Shown piece after piece: positions 17,767-25,717 of a stretch of DNA of 32,778 bases. A program made the translations under genes and the position numbers. Below the pieces are notes generated by a model. It ran no database searches. It had not been told where the DNA came from and worked only from the letters and a program-made list of their open reading frames with translations. Positions within the stretch are counted from its first letter, which is position 1, and each line of letters begins with the position of its first letter. This DNA comes from Lactobacillus gigeriorum DSM 23908 = CRBIP 24.85. Lineage in GTDB: Bacteria; Bacillota; Bacilli; Lactobacillales; Lactobacillaceae. Location of the stretch: assembly GCF_000296855.1 (NCBI RefSeq), contig NZ_CAKC01000073.1, positions 1 to 32,778 on the forward strand. The letters are read 5' to 3'.

Positions 17767-18321
17767 ATGAAAAAATATATTGCACACATTACCCCATTAA
17801 ATGCAGATAAGATCGGTTGCGAAGCTCATGGCACCGCTGAATTTACTGAAGATGGCGACAAGCTTCATGTCAAAGTAGAAATGTTCGATACTCCTAAGAA
17901 TATTGAACACTGGGAACACTTCCACGGCTTTCCTGATGGTAAGGAAGCTCATGTTCCAACTATGGCTCAGGATAAAAATCATGATGGTTTCATTGATTTA
18001 CCAGAAACTGAAGAAGTATCAGGTACAACCATGGTGCCATTAGATGATGCGCCACAAGACATGAACATCCCTCACGATGGTTATCCTGTTGCAGACGAAA
18101 ACGGTCATTACGAATACGAAATTGATATTCCATTGGAAAAATTACAAGCTAAGTTCAAGGATGCCTTTGGCACTGAAGATCTTCAATTAGATAAACGTGT
18201 AGTTTATGTACATGGTGTACCAAAGGATCTTAAATTGCCTGACACCGTTGGTGGTTGCGTAATGAGCTATGATGCGCATACAACTTTGCCAATTGCTGCA
18301 GGTAAGATTGAAAAAGCTTAA
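17767..18321 (+). CDS. Cu/Zn-superoxide-dismutase-like cytosolic protein with EF-hand loop
   Basis: The 184-residue protein has no signal peptide. A His-rich stretch HWEHFHGF (His48, 51, 53) recalls the copper-ligand strand of Cu/Zn SOD. The C-terminal part RVVYVHGVPKDL (His149) ... VGGC ... LPIAAGKIEKA aligns by eye with the 'VVHEKPDDLG ... ACGVIG' end of that family, though the family's last Cys is Ala here. Residues 69-80 (DKNHDGFIDLPE) form a canonical 12-residue EF-hand Ca2+ loop inserted where SODs have the zinc loop. GAGAGGAA precedes the ATG. It is divergent from FLP1 across an FNR box, which suggests redox control. Enzymatic activity is unproven; a CHRD-like metal-binding role is an alternative. 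Confidence 0.6.
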   Translation: MKKYIAHITPLNADKIGCEAHGTAEFTEDGDKLHVKVEMFDTPKNIEHWEHFHGFPDGKEAHVPTMAQDKNHDGFIDLPETEEVSGTTMVPLDDAPQDMNIPHDGYPVADENGHYEYEIDIPLEKLQAKFKDAFGTEDLQLDKRVVYVHGVPKDLKLPDTVGGCVMSYDAHTTLPIAAGKIEKA

Positions 18322-18407
18322 AGTGAATTTAATGCAAAGTATTTTTTTGAAGATTTCGTGGTTAATTTGTTACTTAGATTACCGCGTATTTTACCTTTAG
18401 CGGAAAA

Positions 18408-18501
18408 ATGATGCCGGCAATGGACTGGGATGGCAGGAACAATGCTAGCTGAAGCGATTGTTTCTTTCGTTTATTGTTTGATTAATAAGAAAAAAGCTTA
18501 A
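18408..18501 (+). pseudogene. Remnant of a small membrane protein
   Basis: One frame reads TGMAGTMLAEAIVSFVYCLI followed by a lysine-rich end and TAA, like the last transmembrane helix of a small membrane protein. The N-terminal part is missing. It sits ahead of a terminator and an XRE remnant; membrane protein plus XRE pairs are common in lactobacilli. Low certainty. Confidence 0.3.
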
Positions 18502-18502
18502 T

Positions 18503-18548
18503 AAAAAAGCCCGAAATTTGTAGTGCGGTACAATTTCGGGCTTTTTTG
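18503..18548. terminator. Perfect bidirectional terminator
   Basis: AAAAAAGCCCGAAATT and AATTTCGGGCTTTTTT are exact inverted repeats around a 13-nt loop. It can serve both strands. Confidence 0.85.
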
Positions 18549-18564
18549 ATTGGTAGCTGATAAG

Positions 18565-18712
18565 GATGGGTCCAGGAACAATTAGCTAAGAAAGTTGATG
18601 TTTCAAGACAGACAATCTCGGTGATTGAAAAAGGTAATTACAATCATCGGTTAATTTGTGTATTAAAATTTGTCAGGCACTAGATAAGACTTTAGATGAT
18701 CTGTTTTGGCCA
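18565..18712 (+). pseudogene. XRE-family helix-turn-helix regulator, truncated and frameshifted
   Basis: The reading QEQLAKKVDVSRQTISVIEK is the classic HTH_3 core. After GNYN one base is missing (…AATCATCG… where AATCCATCG would continue), and the next frame reads SVNLCIKICQALDKTLDDLF, the usual continuation of these regulators. The N-terminal turn is absent, and the 3' end runs into the IS256 inverted repeat at 18713. It is a dead copy. Confidence 0.65.
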
Positions 18713-20044
18713 GAAACTGTCAAATCTTTTGTGTAAATAGATCTTTCTCATAGATTGATTTTTTATTTAGTCAAAGTAAGATTCTAAGGTGTCCCGAACC
18801 TGACCAAAGCCTTTGTGAATTCGGTTGAAGTAGCGGTCATTGTAACTCATTGCTTGGATGCCAATAAAAGTATCAAGCGACTGTTCAGTTGGAAACTCTG
18901 CTTTAGGCTTAGCCTTGCGCTTAATGACGTTGTTAAAAGATTCAATCATATTGGTAGAGCAAATTGAAGCTCTTATCTGCTTAGGATGATTATAGAAGAC
19001 CAGCAGGTCCGGCTCGATGTCTTTCAGGTTCCTTATGACATGATTATAACTCTTGTTCCATTTGGTATAGAAGGCATGCAATACATCAATAGCAGCTACT
19101 TTATTGGCTTGCTGGTGAATCTGCTTGAATTCATTCATAGTTGCCTCGCGATCCTCCACGCGTACTTTAGCGCAGATATTACGCATGACATGAACCAAGC
19201 AATGCTGGAAATGAGCTTGAGGATAGGTCTTTGCCAGTGCTGTCTTCATGCCCACAACGCTATCTGAAAGAAAAAGCTCTACTTGCTCTAAGCCGCGAGG
19301 CTTCATGCTTTGGAGCAGCTCCGTCCAGACTTCAATGTTTTTATTGGGTGCAATACAGTAGTCGATAACTTCCTTGTGGCTATTAGGTTTGATACCAATG
19401 GCAATATAAATAGCTTCACGTTCAAAAGTTTCTCGGCGCAGAAGAACTTATCACTGAGTTTGCGCTGATGATAGGCCTCAAACTTTTGGAATCATCTGCT
19501 TGGAGATGTTAGATACCAGAGCTGGACTGTAATGGCTACCATACATCTTTTCAATCAAGTCGGCTATTTCTCTGGTGGTTATGCCTTTGGAATATAGCTT
19601 GATAATCATACTTTCCAAAACATCGGAGTGCTGCTTGTAGTCAGGCAGCGTGTTCTGATGAAACAGGCCGTTGCGGTCTCGTGGCACTTGGATTTCATTC
19701 TCGCCAAACTGCGTTTCAACCTTGCAAAAATAAACACCATTGCGTGAATTACCTGTATTCTAGCCAGCTCTGGCATAAGGATCATAGCCTAAAAACGCAG
19801 TCAGTTAAGCTTTCAATAGGTCATTAACTGCTTGCTGGAGTTCTTTGCGCAATAAATCATTAATTTTGTCTTGATTGAATAGAGCTTGTATCGTATTTTT
19901 GGTAAAATCATTCATGAAGGAGTTCTTCTTTCTGTATGTTTTTTTGTTTAAACCAATCATACGAGAAAGGAACTCCTTTTTCTAATATTTTAATAAATTA
20001 ATTTAAGGAATCATCCATCCTTACACAAACTATTTTACAGTCTC
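18713..20044 (-). mobile_element. Decayed IS256-family insertion sequence
   Basis: The 1.33-kb element has imperfect terminal inverted repeats: GAAACTGTCAAATCTTTTGT on the left, and GAGACTGTAAAATAGTTTGT when the right end is read inward. The size fits IS256 relatives such as IS1201 of L. helveticus. No 8-bp target duplication is visible. A 215-bp piece of the same element lies at 16198-16411 in the same orientation. Confidence 0.85.
18767..19915 (-). pseudogene. IS256-family (mutator-type) transposase, inactivated
   Basis: Reading leftward from the ATG at 19915 (MNDFTKNTIQALFNQDKIND), a TAA and then a TAG interrupt the first 60 codons. The frame then runs through VPRDRNGLFHQNTLPDYKQ to MIPKV near 19480, a frameshift breaks it between about 19480 and 19440, and the rest runs to 18767. 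Typical mutator segments are present: LFLSDSVVGMKTAL (catalytic Asp), HFQHCLVHVMRN, and STNMIESFNNVIKRKAK (catalytic Glu). At least three lesions make it nonfunctional, though another copy could move it in trans. Confidence 0.85.
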
Positions 20045-20046
20045 CT

Positions 20047-20088
20047 AAAAAACGACAGGGTGTGGTTACACAATACCTGTCGTTTTTG
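20047..20088. terminator. Bidirectional intrinsic terminator
   Basis: AAAAACGACAGG and CCTGTCGTTTTT are perfect inverted repeats around a loop of about 15 nt. It is placed to end the leftward MATE gene transcript before the IS256 copy. Confidence 0.85.
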
Positions 20089-20156
20089 CTTCCCAATATG
20101 GAATTAAAAATCTCATAGCTATGTATTGTTGAAGTTGAGCTACGGGATTGAAGTTA

Positions 20157-21482
20157 TTATTTGTTTTTTTCAAAAGATAGGTTGCGATAAATCAAATATC
20201 CGACTATCCAAGTCAAAATATCACTCATTGCTTGAGCCCAAACAATCCCATGATAGCCAAGCATTTTTTCTAAAACAAAGAGTGAGATGAAGTAAAAAAT
20301 ACCTTGACGCGTAATAGCCATAATTAGTGCACCCCAAGCATTGCCAATAGATTGAAAGACTGTAGTATATACTAAAATAATACCAACAATTGGGGTAGTC
20401 ACAAGGCAAGCAATTAACATATAGCTACCAGCGTTCACAATTTCTGGCTGATTCATGAAAAGCGCAGTAATTGGTCGTGAGAAAATGATCAACAAACCGC
20501 CACTGACGATTGCGTAAACCACTTGAACCAAGATATCAAATCGTAAGATTGCGCGAAGTCGTTCCCAATTTTTAGCACCATAGTTGTAACCGATCAATGG
20601 TTGCGAACCAAACGCAAAACCAACAATTACCAGGATTACAATACTGTAAATCTTTTGCGTAATTCCCATGGCTGCTACTTGGTTGGCACCATAAACTGCG
20701 AGGGAGCTATTAAGAAGCGTCATCCCAAAAGTTTGAGCAAAATTGGTAATCGAACTTGGAATTCCAATCGCAATGATATCCCTGATCGACTTGCCGTCGA
20801 TCTTTATCAATCGTGGACTTAAACTTAGATATTTCGATTTGGTTAATAAGAAATAGAAAAGCAGAATATCTGTCAATAGATATCCTAAGATGTTAGCAAT
20901 TCCAACACCAGTTGCTCCCATTTTTAGTGAAAATAGGAAAATTGGATCAAGTATAATTGCTAATACCGTTCCACTAATAGTTGAGATCATCGCATCAAGA
21001 GCCAATCCTTCAGTTCGCAACAGATTTTGTGGAACTAAAGAACAAATAATTGCTACTGCTCCGATAGCTATCACGCGGTAAAAATCAGCTGCATCTGCGT
21101 AGGTGCTAGTCTTAGCCCCCATCATTAACAAGATTGGGCGCTCAAAGGTGAGCAAGAGGGCGCTAGTTATCACTCCTGAAATGATACCTAAATAGATACA
21201 AAAACTACTTACCCGCTTACTTAAATCATAATTTTGTTCTCCAAAAAGACGTGAGATTAAGGTACTCCCACCTAATCCAAAAATGTCTGCCAGAGCAATT
21301 AAAAACATTGATAGCGGTGCTGAAATAGTAATTCCAGCTACTAAATTTGCATCCCCAGTCTTGGCTACGAAAAAGGTATCGGCCAGATTATAAACCATAG
21401 TGGTAATCATACCCAAAACTACCGGTAATGCTAATTGAAAATATACTTTCTTTATTGGTGCTTTGGCAAATAATTCATTCAT
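20157..21482 (-). CDS. MATE-family multidrug/metabolite exporter
   Basis: The 441-residue protein has 12 predicted membrane helices in two related halves. Typical MATE features are ALPVVLGMITTMVYNLADTFFV in helix 1, the GLGGSTLISRLFGEQ segment between helices 2 and 3, and the mirrored GFAFGSQPLIGYNYGAKNW in the second half. This class uses a Na+ or H+ gradient to export cationic drugs or metabolites; the substrate here is unknown. The reading frame is intact and full length. AGGA lies about 10 nt before the ATG. Its upstream region holds an interrupted palindrome TGATA-N9-TATCA (21562-21580) that might be an operator. Confidence 0.88.
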   Translation of the reverse strand: MNELFAKAPIKKVYFQLALPVVLGMITTMVYNLADTFFVAKTGDANLVAGITISAPLSMFLIALADIFGLGGSTLISRLFGEQNYDLSKRVSSFCIYLGIISGVITSALLLTFERPILLMMGAKTSTYADAADFYRVIAIGAVAIICSLVPQNLLRTEGLALDAMISTISGTVLAIILDPIFLFSLKMGATGVGIANILGYLLTDILLFYFLLTKSKYLSLSPRLIKIDGKSIRDIIAIGIPSSITNFAQTFGMTLLNSSLAVYGANQVAAMGITQKIYSIVILVIVGFAFGSQPLIGYNYGAKNWERLRAILRFDILVQVVYAIVSGGLLIIFSRPITALFMNQPEIVNAGSYMLIACLVTTPIVGIILVYTTVFQSIGNAWGALIMAITRQGIFYFISLFVLEKMLGYHGIVWAQAMSDILTWIVGYLIYRNLSFEKNK

Positions 21483-21647
21483 GTATTATCCTATTCTATC
21501 TACAATGTTTTTTGAACAAGACTGTTTTAAAAAATTTAATAGCTAATTATTAGTATGGTATTGATATCTTTATAGTATCAGACAAAATAAAGCCTAACAT
21601 ATATTACTATATATAGTGGTGGTATCTTTACATACTACAATATATAG

Positions 21648-22175
21648 TTAAGAAAGATAATCTAATTCTTGTAAGACTCTATCATCTGGATACCACCCAA
21701 AATCTTTTAGTATATTTATTATGGCATTTACTGAATTGATTTCTTGCTTATCGAATGCAATATTGGCTCGCTTGCGGTCATAGACTAAAGTACTAGTAAC
21801 TGAAAGCAATGAATTATAATAGGAATCTGGTCCATCATAACTATCAAGAAATTCAGCTAAATTGGTTATATATGTAAGTTGAAGTTCAGTAATTTGGTAA
21901 GCTGAGGGTTTAAACTTTTTGAAATCACTAATATTACTTTTGATTTTTGTTAAATTTGGTACTTGTACAAGATTTTTTGGATGAAAAGCCTTGTAAATAC
22001 GTTTTTTAGCTTCCATAAGTTCAGCATCAAGTGACCTTGCTTGAAAAAAGATTTCAATTTGCCGACTAGCATCAGTATTATTCTTATATAAGTTGACTAA
22101 TAAATCTTCGATATCTTCATGTTGACTTTTTCGAATTGCATGGCGTAATTCTTTTATAGTTAGATTTTTTCTCAT
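21648..22175 (-). CDS. DUF6155-like hypothetical protein
   Basis: The 175-residue protein starts at the ATG at 22175 (MRKNLTIKELRH), preceded by GAGGAG at good spacing; upstream in-frame codons to 22220 have no ribosome site. It is all-helical and charged, with a beginning of the type 'L-S-K-x-E-L' then DIEDLLVNLYKNN and a mid-region AKKRIYKAFHP, which I associate with the DUF6155 family. No catalytic motif, membrane helix or signal is visible. Function is unknown. Confidence 0.55.
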   Translation of the reverse strand: MRKNLTIKELRHAIRKSQHEDIEDLLVNLYKNNTDASRQIEIFFQARSLDAELMEAKKRIYKAFHPKNLVQVPNLTKIKSNISDFKKFKPSAYQITELQLTYITNLAEFLDSYDGPDSYYNSLLSVTSTLVYDRKRANIAFDKQEINSVNAIINILKDFGWYPDDRVLQELDYLS

Positions 22176-22229
22176 TGTAACTCCTCGTATTATATAAATT
22201 AAATCTGTGTTAATTTTCAATTTTAGTTT

Positions 22230-22524
22230 GTCTATTCGATCATCAGGTGCTAGTTTCTAATTGTCATTGACTTTGGTCAATTGGTATAGGTTTTTCGACC
22301 TTGTAGCTCTGTCTACTTAAGGAGTCTGCCGCCCAAGCAGTTTTACTAATGGCTTACTCACATGCTGTATCGATTCTGGCTATTACTGATTCAGAGCAGT
22401 TTCAGTCGCAGCTTTTTAGCTAAAACCTATGAATACTTATATCTTGCTTAGAAACTGTAATTAGGGACTAACACGTGGTGATCGATCTATGACCAAATAT
22501 TTGCTAGAAAGGAGGCCATTTTCA
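22230..22524 (+). ncRNA. Possible bridge-RNA region of an IS110-family element
   Basis: This 295-bp noncoding stretch upstream of the IS110 transposase is where IS110-group elements encode their bridge RNA. No gene is visible in it. I cannot fold it reliably by eye and did not identify the target- and donor-binding loops, so this rests on position and family knowledge only. The left boundary is approximate. Confidence 0.35.
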
Positions 22525-23253
22525 ATGAAACTTTTTATCGGAATCGATGTCAGTTCCAAAGACCTTCAAGTCGCTATTACTGACTCTGAAAACTATCAAA
22601 AGCCTATTATCAATCGGTCTTTTTCCAATGATTTAATTGGCGCTAATGAGGTCAAGAAGATCATTCTTCAACTAGCTGAACAAAACAGCTACGATAAAGT
22701 AATCATCGGTATGGAAGCTACCTCTATCTACAGCTTTCATACCGATGATTACTTCTTCGCTAACGATCAAGGCCTGCAAAAGCTCAATCTTGAAACCGAT
22801 GTAGTCAATCCTAGAGATACCAAGCGCTTCCACGATACTTTTGGAGAGAACAAGAACGATCCTCTCGATGCCTACTATATTGCGGAATACCTGCGCTTTG
22901 GCAAGTACCGCGTCACTATCGCTCGCCAAGAGCAATACTTGGCTCTCCAGCGCTTAACGCGGACCAGATATGACGTTATGGCTTCGCTCACTAGGGCCAA
23001 GCAGCACTTCATTGAAGCTCTTTACTATTGCTTAAACAAACTGGTTACCGTTGACAAAGACGGCATTAAAACCTCCGTCTTTGGCGCAACGATGATGTCG
23101 ATTGTCACCGACAGTAAAACCATTGACGAAATAGCCAACATGCCCATCGAAGACCTGATCGACCATCTTCAAACCAAAGGATTCAAAAAGATTGCCATTG
23201 CTTCTATAAGCGGACTGATCAGAACGATCTACGCTCTAATCGTGAATGATTAA
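22525..23253 (+). pseudogene. IS110-family DEDD transposase, C-terminally truncated
   Basis: The 242-residue reading from the ATG at 22525 (GGAGG upstream) contains the RuvC-like DEDD domain: GIDVSSKD (first Asp), IIGMEATSIYSF (Glu), and VNPRDTKRFHDTF with KNDPLDAYYIAEYLR (last Asp residues). It stops at IRTIYALIVND just where the helical linker should lead to the Transposase_20 domain with its catalytic Ser. IS110 transposases are usually around 400 residues, so the enzyme is missing its second catalytic domain. The following 200 bp hold only broken reading frames. Confidence 0.75.
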
Positions 23254-23455
23254 GAATACGATTACAACGTAGCCAAGCAAAATAAAAAACGGCTTTTGTC
23301 ACAATGGACTGACCAGCTTGATTATAAACCCCAGCTCGCCAAAAGACCATAGTCTGCGGGCTTATTTGTCGTGGACTTGAATGAAAATAAATCGGCCCTA
23401 TTCTAAACGGCTCAAGAAATATTGATAAAAAATTCAATTAAAGAGCCTATCACTC
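23254..23455 (+). other. Decayed mobile-element debris
   Basis: No intact gene is present. A short frame reads YNVAKQNKKRLLSQWTDQLD before a stop, which looks like a transposase scrap of unassigned family. Confidence 0.35.
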
Positions 23456-23528
23456 TTGACTTTACGTAGAAAAAGATACTAGTATCTTGATAACAGTCAA
23501 GTCACCTAAATTGTTTTTTACCTATAAT
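23456..23528 (+). promoter_or_regulatory. FLP-dependent promoter region of the metal operon
   Basis: A TATAAT -10 lies at 23523-23528 with no good -35. Instead TTGAT-AACA-GTCAA, an FNR-type box with one substitution, occupies 23487-23500; its centre is about 41.5 nt before the expected start site (about 23535), the class II FNR/CRP activator position. A perfect 16-bp palindrome AAGATACTAGTATCTT (23473-23488) abuts it upstream, and TTGACT at 23456-23461 could serve another promoter. No CopY-type TACANNTGTA box is seen. Confidence 0.6.
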
Positions 23529-23558
23529 GTGTAGTGTCAAGAAAGGAAGAGGTAAAAA

Positions 23559-25460
23559 ATGATTAAGTTACAACAATTTTTTATGAGGTACAAAAAGCAG
23601 CTTTTGCTTGTTAATACTATTCTGCTGTTGCTTGCTGAAGGATCTAAATGGCTATTGCACATGAATTTACCATACCAGGCTTTAATGCTTATCGCGGGGA
23701 TTGTCGGAGTGCTTCCAATTGCTTTGACGGCTATTTCATCTTTAAAGGTTAAATTAATTTCTATTGATGTTTTAGTATCGTTGGCGGTAATCGGTGCCTT
23801 CATTATTGGTGAATTTAATGAAGCAGCCATTGTTACTTGGCTATTCATGTTAGGAGATGTGTTGGAAGAATTAACTTTAAGAAAAACTCGGTCAGCCGTC
23901 GCTGATTTGACTCAAATGGCACCCCGAACTGCGTTAGTTATTCAAGATGATGGCTCAACTGAGAAAGAAGACATCGATTTCATTGATCCTGGTGAAAAGA
24001 TTTTAGTTAAAACTGGTGATCAGGTTCCAGTCGATGGCAAGGTTATTTCAGGTTCTGGTTATCTTGATGAAGCCAGTGTTAACGGTGAATCTAAATTAGT
24101 TAATAAAAAAGTCGGTAATGAAGTATATGCAGGAACTATCCTTGAAAACGGTACATTGACTGTCGAAACTACCGCAGTCGGTGAAGATACGACTTTCGGT
24201 AAAATTATCGAAATGGTTGAAGAAGCACAAGATACAAAGTCACATACAGAAAAGTTAATTAACCGGTTTTCCAAATATTACACTCCCGCCGTACTTATAA
24301 TTGCAATTGTTGTAGGTTTAATTACTAAAGACCTTAGGCTGGCTATTACAGTTATGGTGCTGGGCTGCCCAGGTGCTTTAGTTATTGGTGTGCCAGTATC
24401 TACAGTTGCTGGTATCGGTAATGGTGCTAAAAATGGCATTATATTTAAAGGGTCGCAAGTGATGGACCAAACTCATCGGATTGATGAAATTGCTTTTGAT
24501 AAAACCGGCACTTTGACTGTTGGACATCCAGAAGTTAGTGCAATTGAGGTATTAAATGGGCCCAAAGATGAAATTATTAAATTAGCTGCTCAAATTGAGC
24601 GTCAAAGTAACCACCCCTTAGCTCAGGCAATTGCCAAATTAAATAAACAAAAGCCAGCTTCAATTAAAGTGGAAACTGTTAAGGGTAAGGGAATCATCGC
24701 CACTTTAAATAATCAAAAATATTATTTAGGTAACCAAAAATTAATTGTTGAAAATACTCGTGCCAATGCAAAATTGGGTGAAACAATTGATCATTTGAGT
24801 CAATTAGGTAATTCAATTGTCGCTTTTGCCAATGAGGACCAAAGTAAATTAGCTGTTTTTGGCATTAAAGACCAATTGCGCCCAGAAGCTAATGATGCTT
24901 TAACCCACTTAAAAGAATTAGGGGTTAAGAAGCTAGTGATGCTTTCTGGAGACAATCAAGAAACTGCCGAACAAATTGCGGCGAAGTTGCCAATCGATGA
25001 AGTTCATGGTCAAATGTTACCACAATACAAGGCTGCTTTTGTTAAAAAAGAAAGAGCTAAGGGACACCATATTGCTTTTATTGGTGATGGGATCAATGAT
25101 AGTCCGGCCTTAGCTAATGCTAATGTTGCAATTGCCGTTGGTAGTGGGACGGATGTTGCCATTGAGGTTTCAGACATAGTTTTAGTTAAAAATGACTTGA
25201 GGAAGATCGCTTATGCCCTTAGCTTATCCAAGAAGACAATTTTGAACATGAATGAAAATATTGTGATGGCTTTACTGACAGTCTTATTGTTGTTCATCGG
25301 TTTGTTTGCGGGTTATGTTGAAATGGCAAGTGGAATGTTTATTCATGAATTTAGTATCTTAATTGTTATCTTGAACGGGATGAGATTAATCAAATTTCAA
25401 CAAAAAATTGACGATCATCAAGTTTATAATCAACAAAATAAAGTAGCATTAGATATGTAA
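23559..25460 (+). CDS. P1B-type heavy-metal ATPase with atypical CPG motif
   Basis: The 633-residue pump moves metal ions across the membrane using ATP. It has no N-terminal metal-binding domain. Membrane helices come first, then the actuator domain with NGES at 175-178 (TGES in most P-type ATPases), the membrane metal site Cys270-Pro-Gly272 (CPC, SPC or CPx in most relatives), phosphorylated Asp314 in DKTGTLT, the P1B-specific His352-Pro in SNHPLAQAI, GDGINDSPAL (509-518), and last-helix HEFSILIVILNGMRLI (596-611), resembling the HEGGT motif of P1B-4 (Zn/Co/Fe) pumps. The metal is therefore not predictable: Zn, Fe, Co or Cu are open. GGAAGAGG precedes the ATG. It is first in a four-gene operon. 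Confidence 0.85.
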   Translation: MIKLQQFFMRYKKQLLLVNTILLLLAEGSKWLLHMNLPYQALMLIAGIVGVLPIALTAISSLKVKLISIDVLVSLAVIGAFIIGEFNEAAIVTWLFMLGDVLEELTLRKTRSAVADLTQMAPRTALVIQDDGSTEKEDIDFIDPGEKILVKTGDQVPVDGKVISGSGYLDEASVNGESKLVNKKVGNEVYAGTILENGTLTVETTAVGEDTTFGKIIEMVEEAQDTKSHTEKLINRFSKYYTPAVLIIAIVVGLITKDLRLAITVMVLGCPGALVIGVPVSTVAGIGNGAKNGIIFKGSQVMDQTHRIDEIAFDKTGTLTVGHPEVSAIEVLNGPKDEIIKLAAQIERQSNHPLAQAIAKLNKQKPASIKVETVKGKGIIATLNNQKYYLGNQKLIVENTRANAKLGETIDHLSQLGNSIVAFANEDQSKLAVFGIKDQLRPEANDALTHLKELGVKKLVMLSGDNQETAEQIAAKLPIDEVHGQMLPQYKAAFVKKERAKGHHIAFIGDGINDSPALANANVAIAVGSGTDVAIEVSDIVLVKNDLRKIAYALSLSKKTILNMNENIVMALLTVLLLFIGLFAGYVEMASGMFIHEFSILIVILNGMRLIKFQQKIDDHQVYNQQNKVALDM

Positions 25461-25486
25461 ATTAATAAGGAAGGGTGAATTTAATC

Positions 25487-25717
25487 ATGGAAAAAATAAT
25501 GATGAAATTATCTGGCATGACCTGTCCTTCATGCTTAAGCAAAATTGAAAGGGCGGTTGGTAGTTTGGATGGAACCGACCAAATAAAAGTTTTATTCAAT
25601 GCAGGAAAGCTAAAATTTATGCTGGATCCTGATAAGACTAAAACTGTTGATGTCAAGACAGCTATTGAAAAAATGGGTTATGAAGTACAAGAAATTAAGG
25701 AAAAGGAGCTTAACTGA
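25487..25717 (+). CDS. Small HMA-domain metallochaperone
   Basis: The 76-residue protein is a single heavy-metal-associated domain with the binding loop GMTCPSC (Cys13, Cys16) and a beta-alpha-beta-beta-alpha-beta pattern, like CopZ-type chaperones. It is probably the detached metal-binding module for the ATPase, which lacks one. The start at 25487 is selected because AAGGAAGGGTG (25467-25477) is a strong ribosome site; the in-frame GTG at 25475 is inside that site. The stop overlaps the next ATG (ATGA-type coupling). Confidence 0.85.
   Translation: MEKIMMKLSGMTCPSCLSKIERAVGSLDGTDQIKVLFNAGKLKFMLDPDKTKTVDVKTAIEKMGYEVQEIKEKELN

Noticed and set aside
18986..19267. Plus-strand ORF inside the IS256 copy
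   Set aside because: It is a shadow of the transposase on the opposite strand.
21562..21580. TGATA-N9-TATCA palindrome upstream of the MATE gene as an FNR/FLP site
   Set aside because: The half-sites and the nine-base spacing do not fit TTGAT-N4-ATCAA; kept only as a possible generic operator.
23219..23437. Minus-strand ORF in the debris after the IS110 fragment
   Set aside because: No ribosome site or recognisable domain; the plus strand of this stretch holds transposase scraps.
23456..23558. CopY-type (TACANNTGTA) copper operator ahead of the metal ATPase
   Set aside because: No copy of the motif is present, so copper-specific CopY control is not supported.
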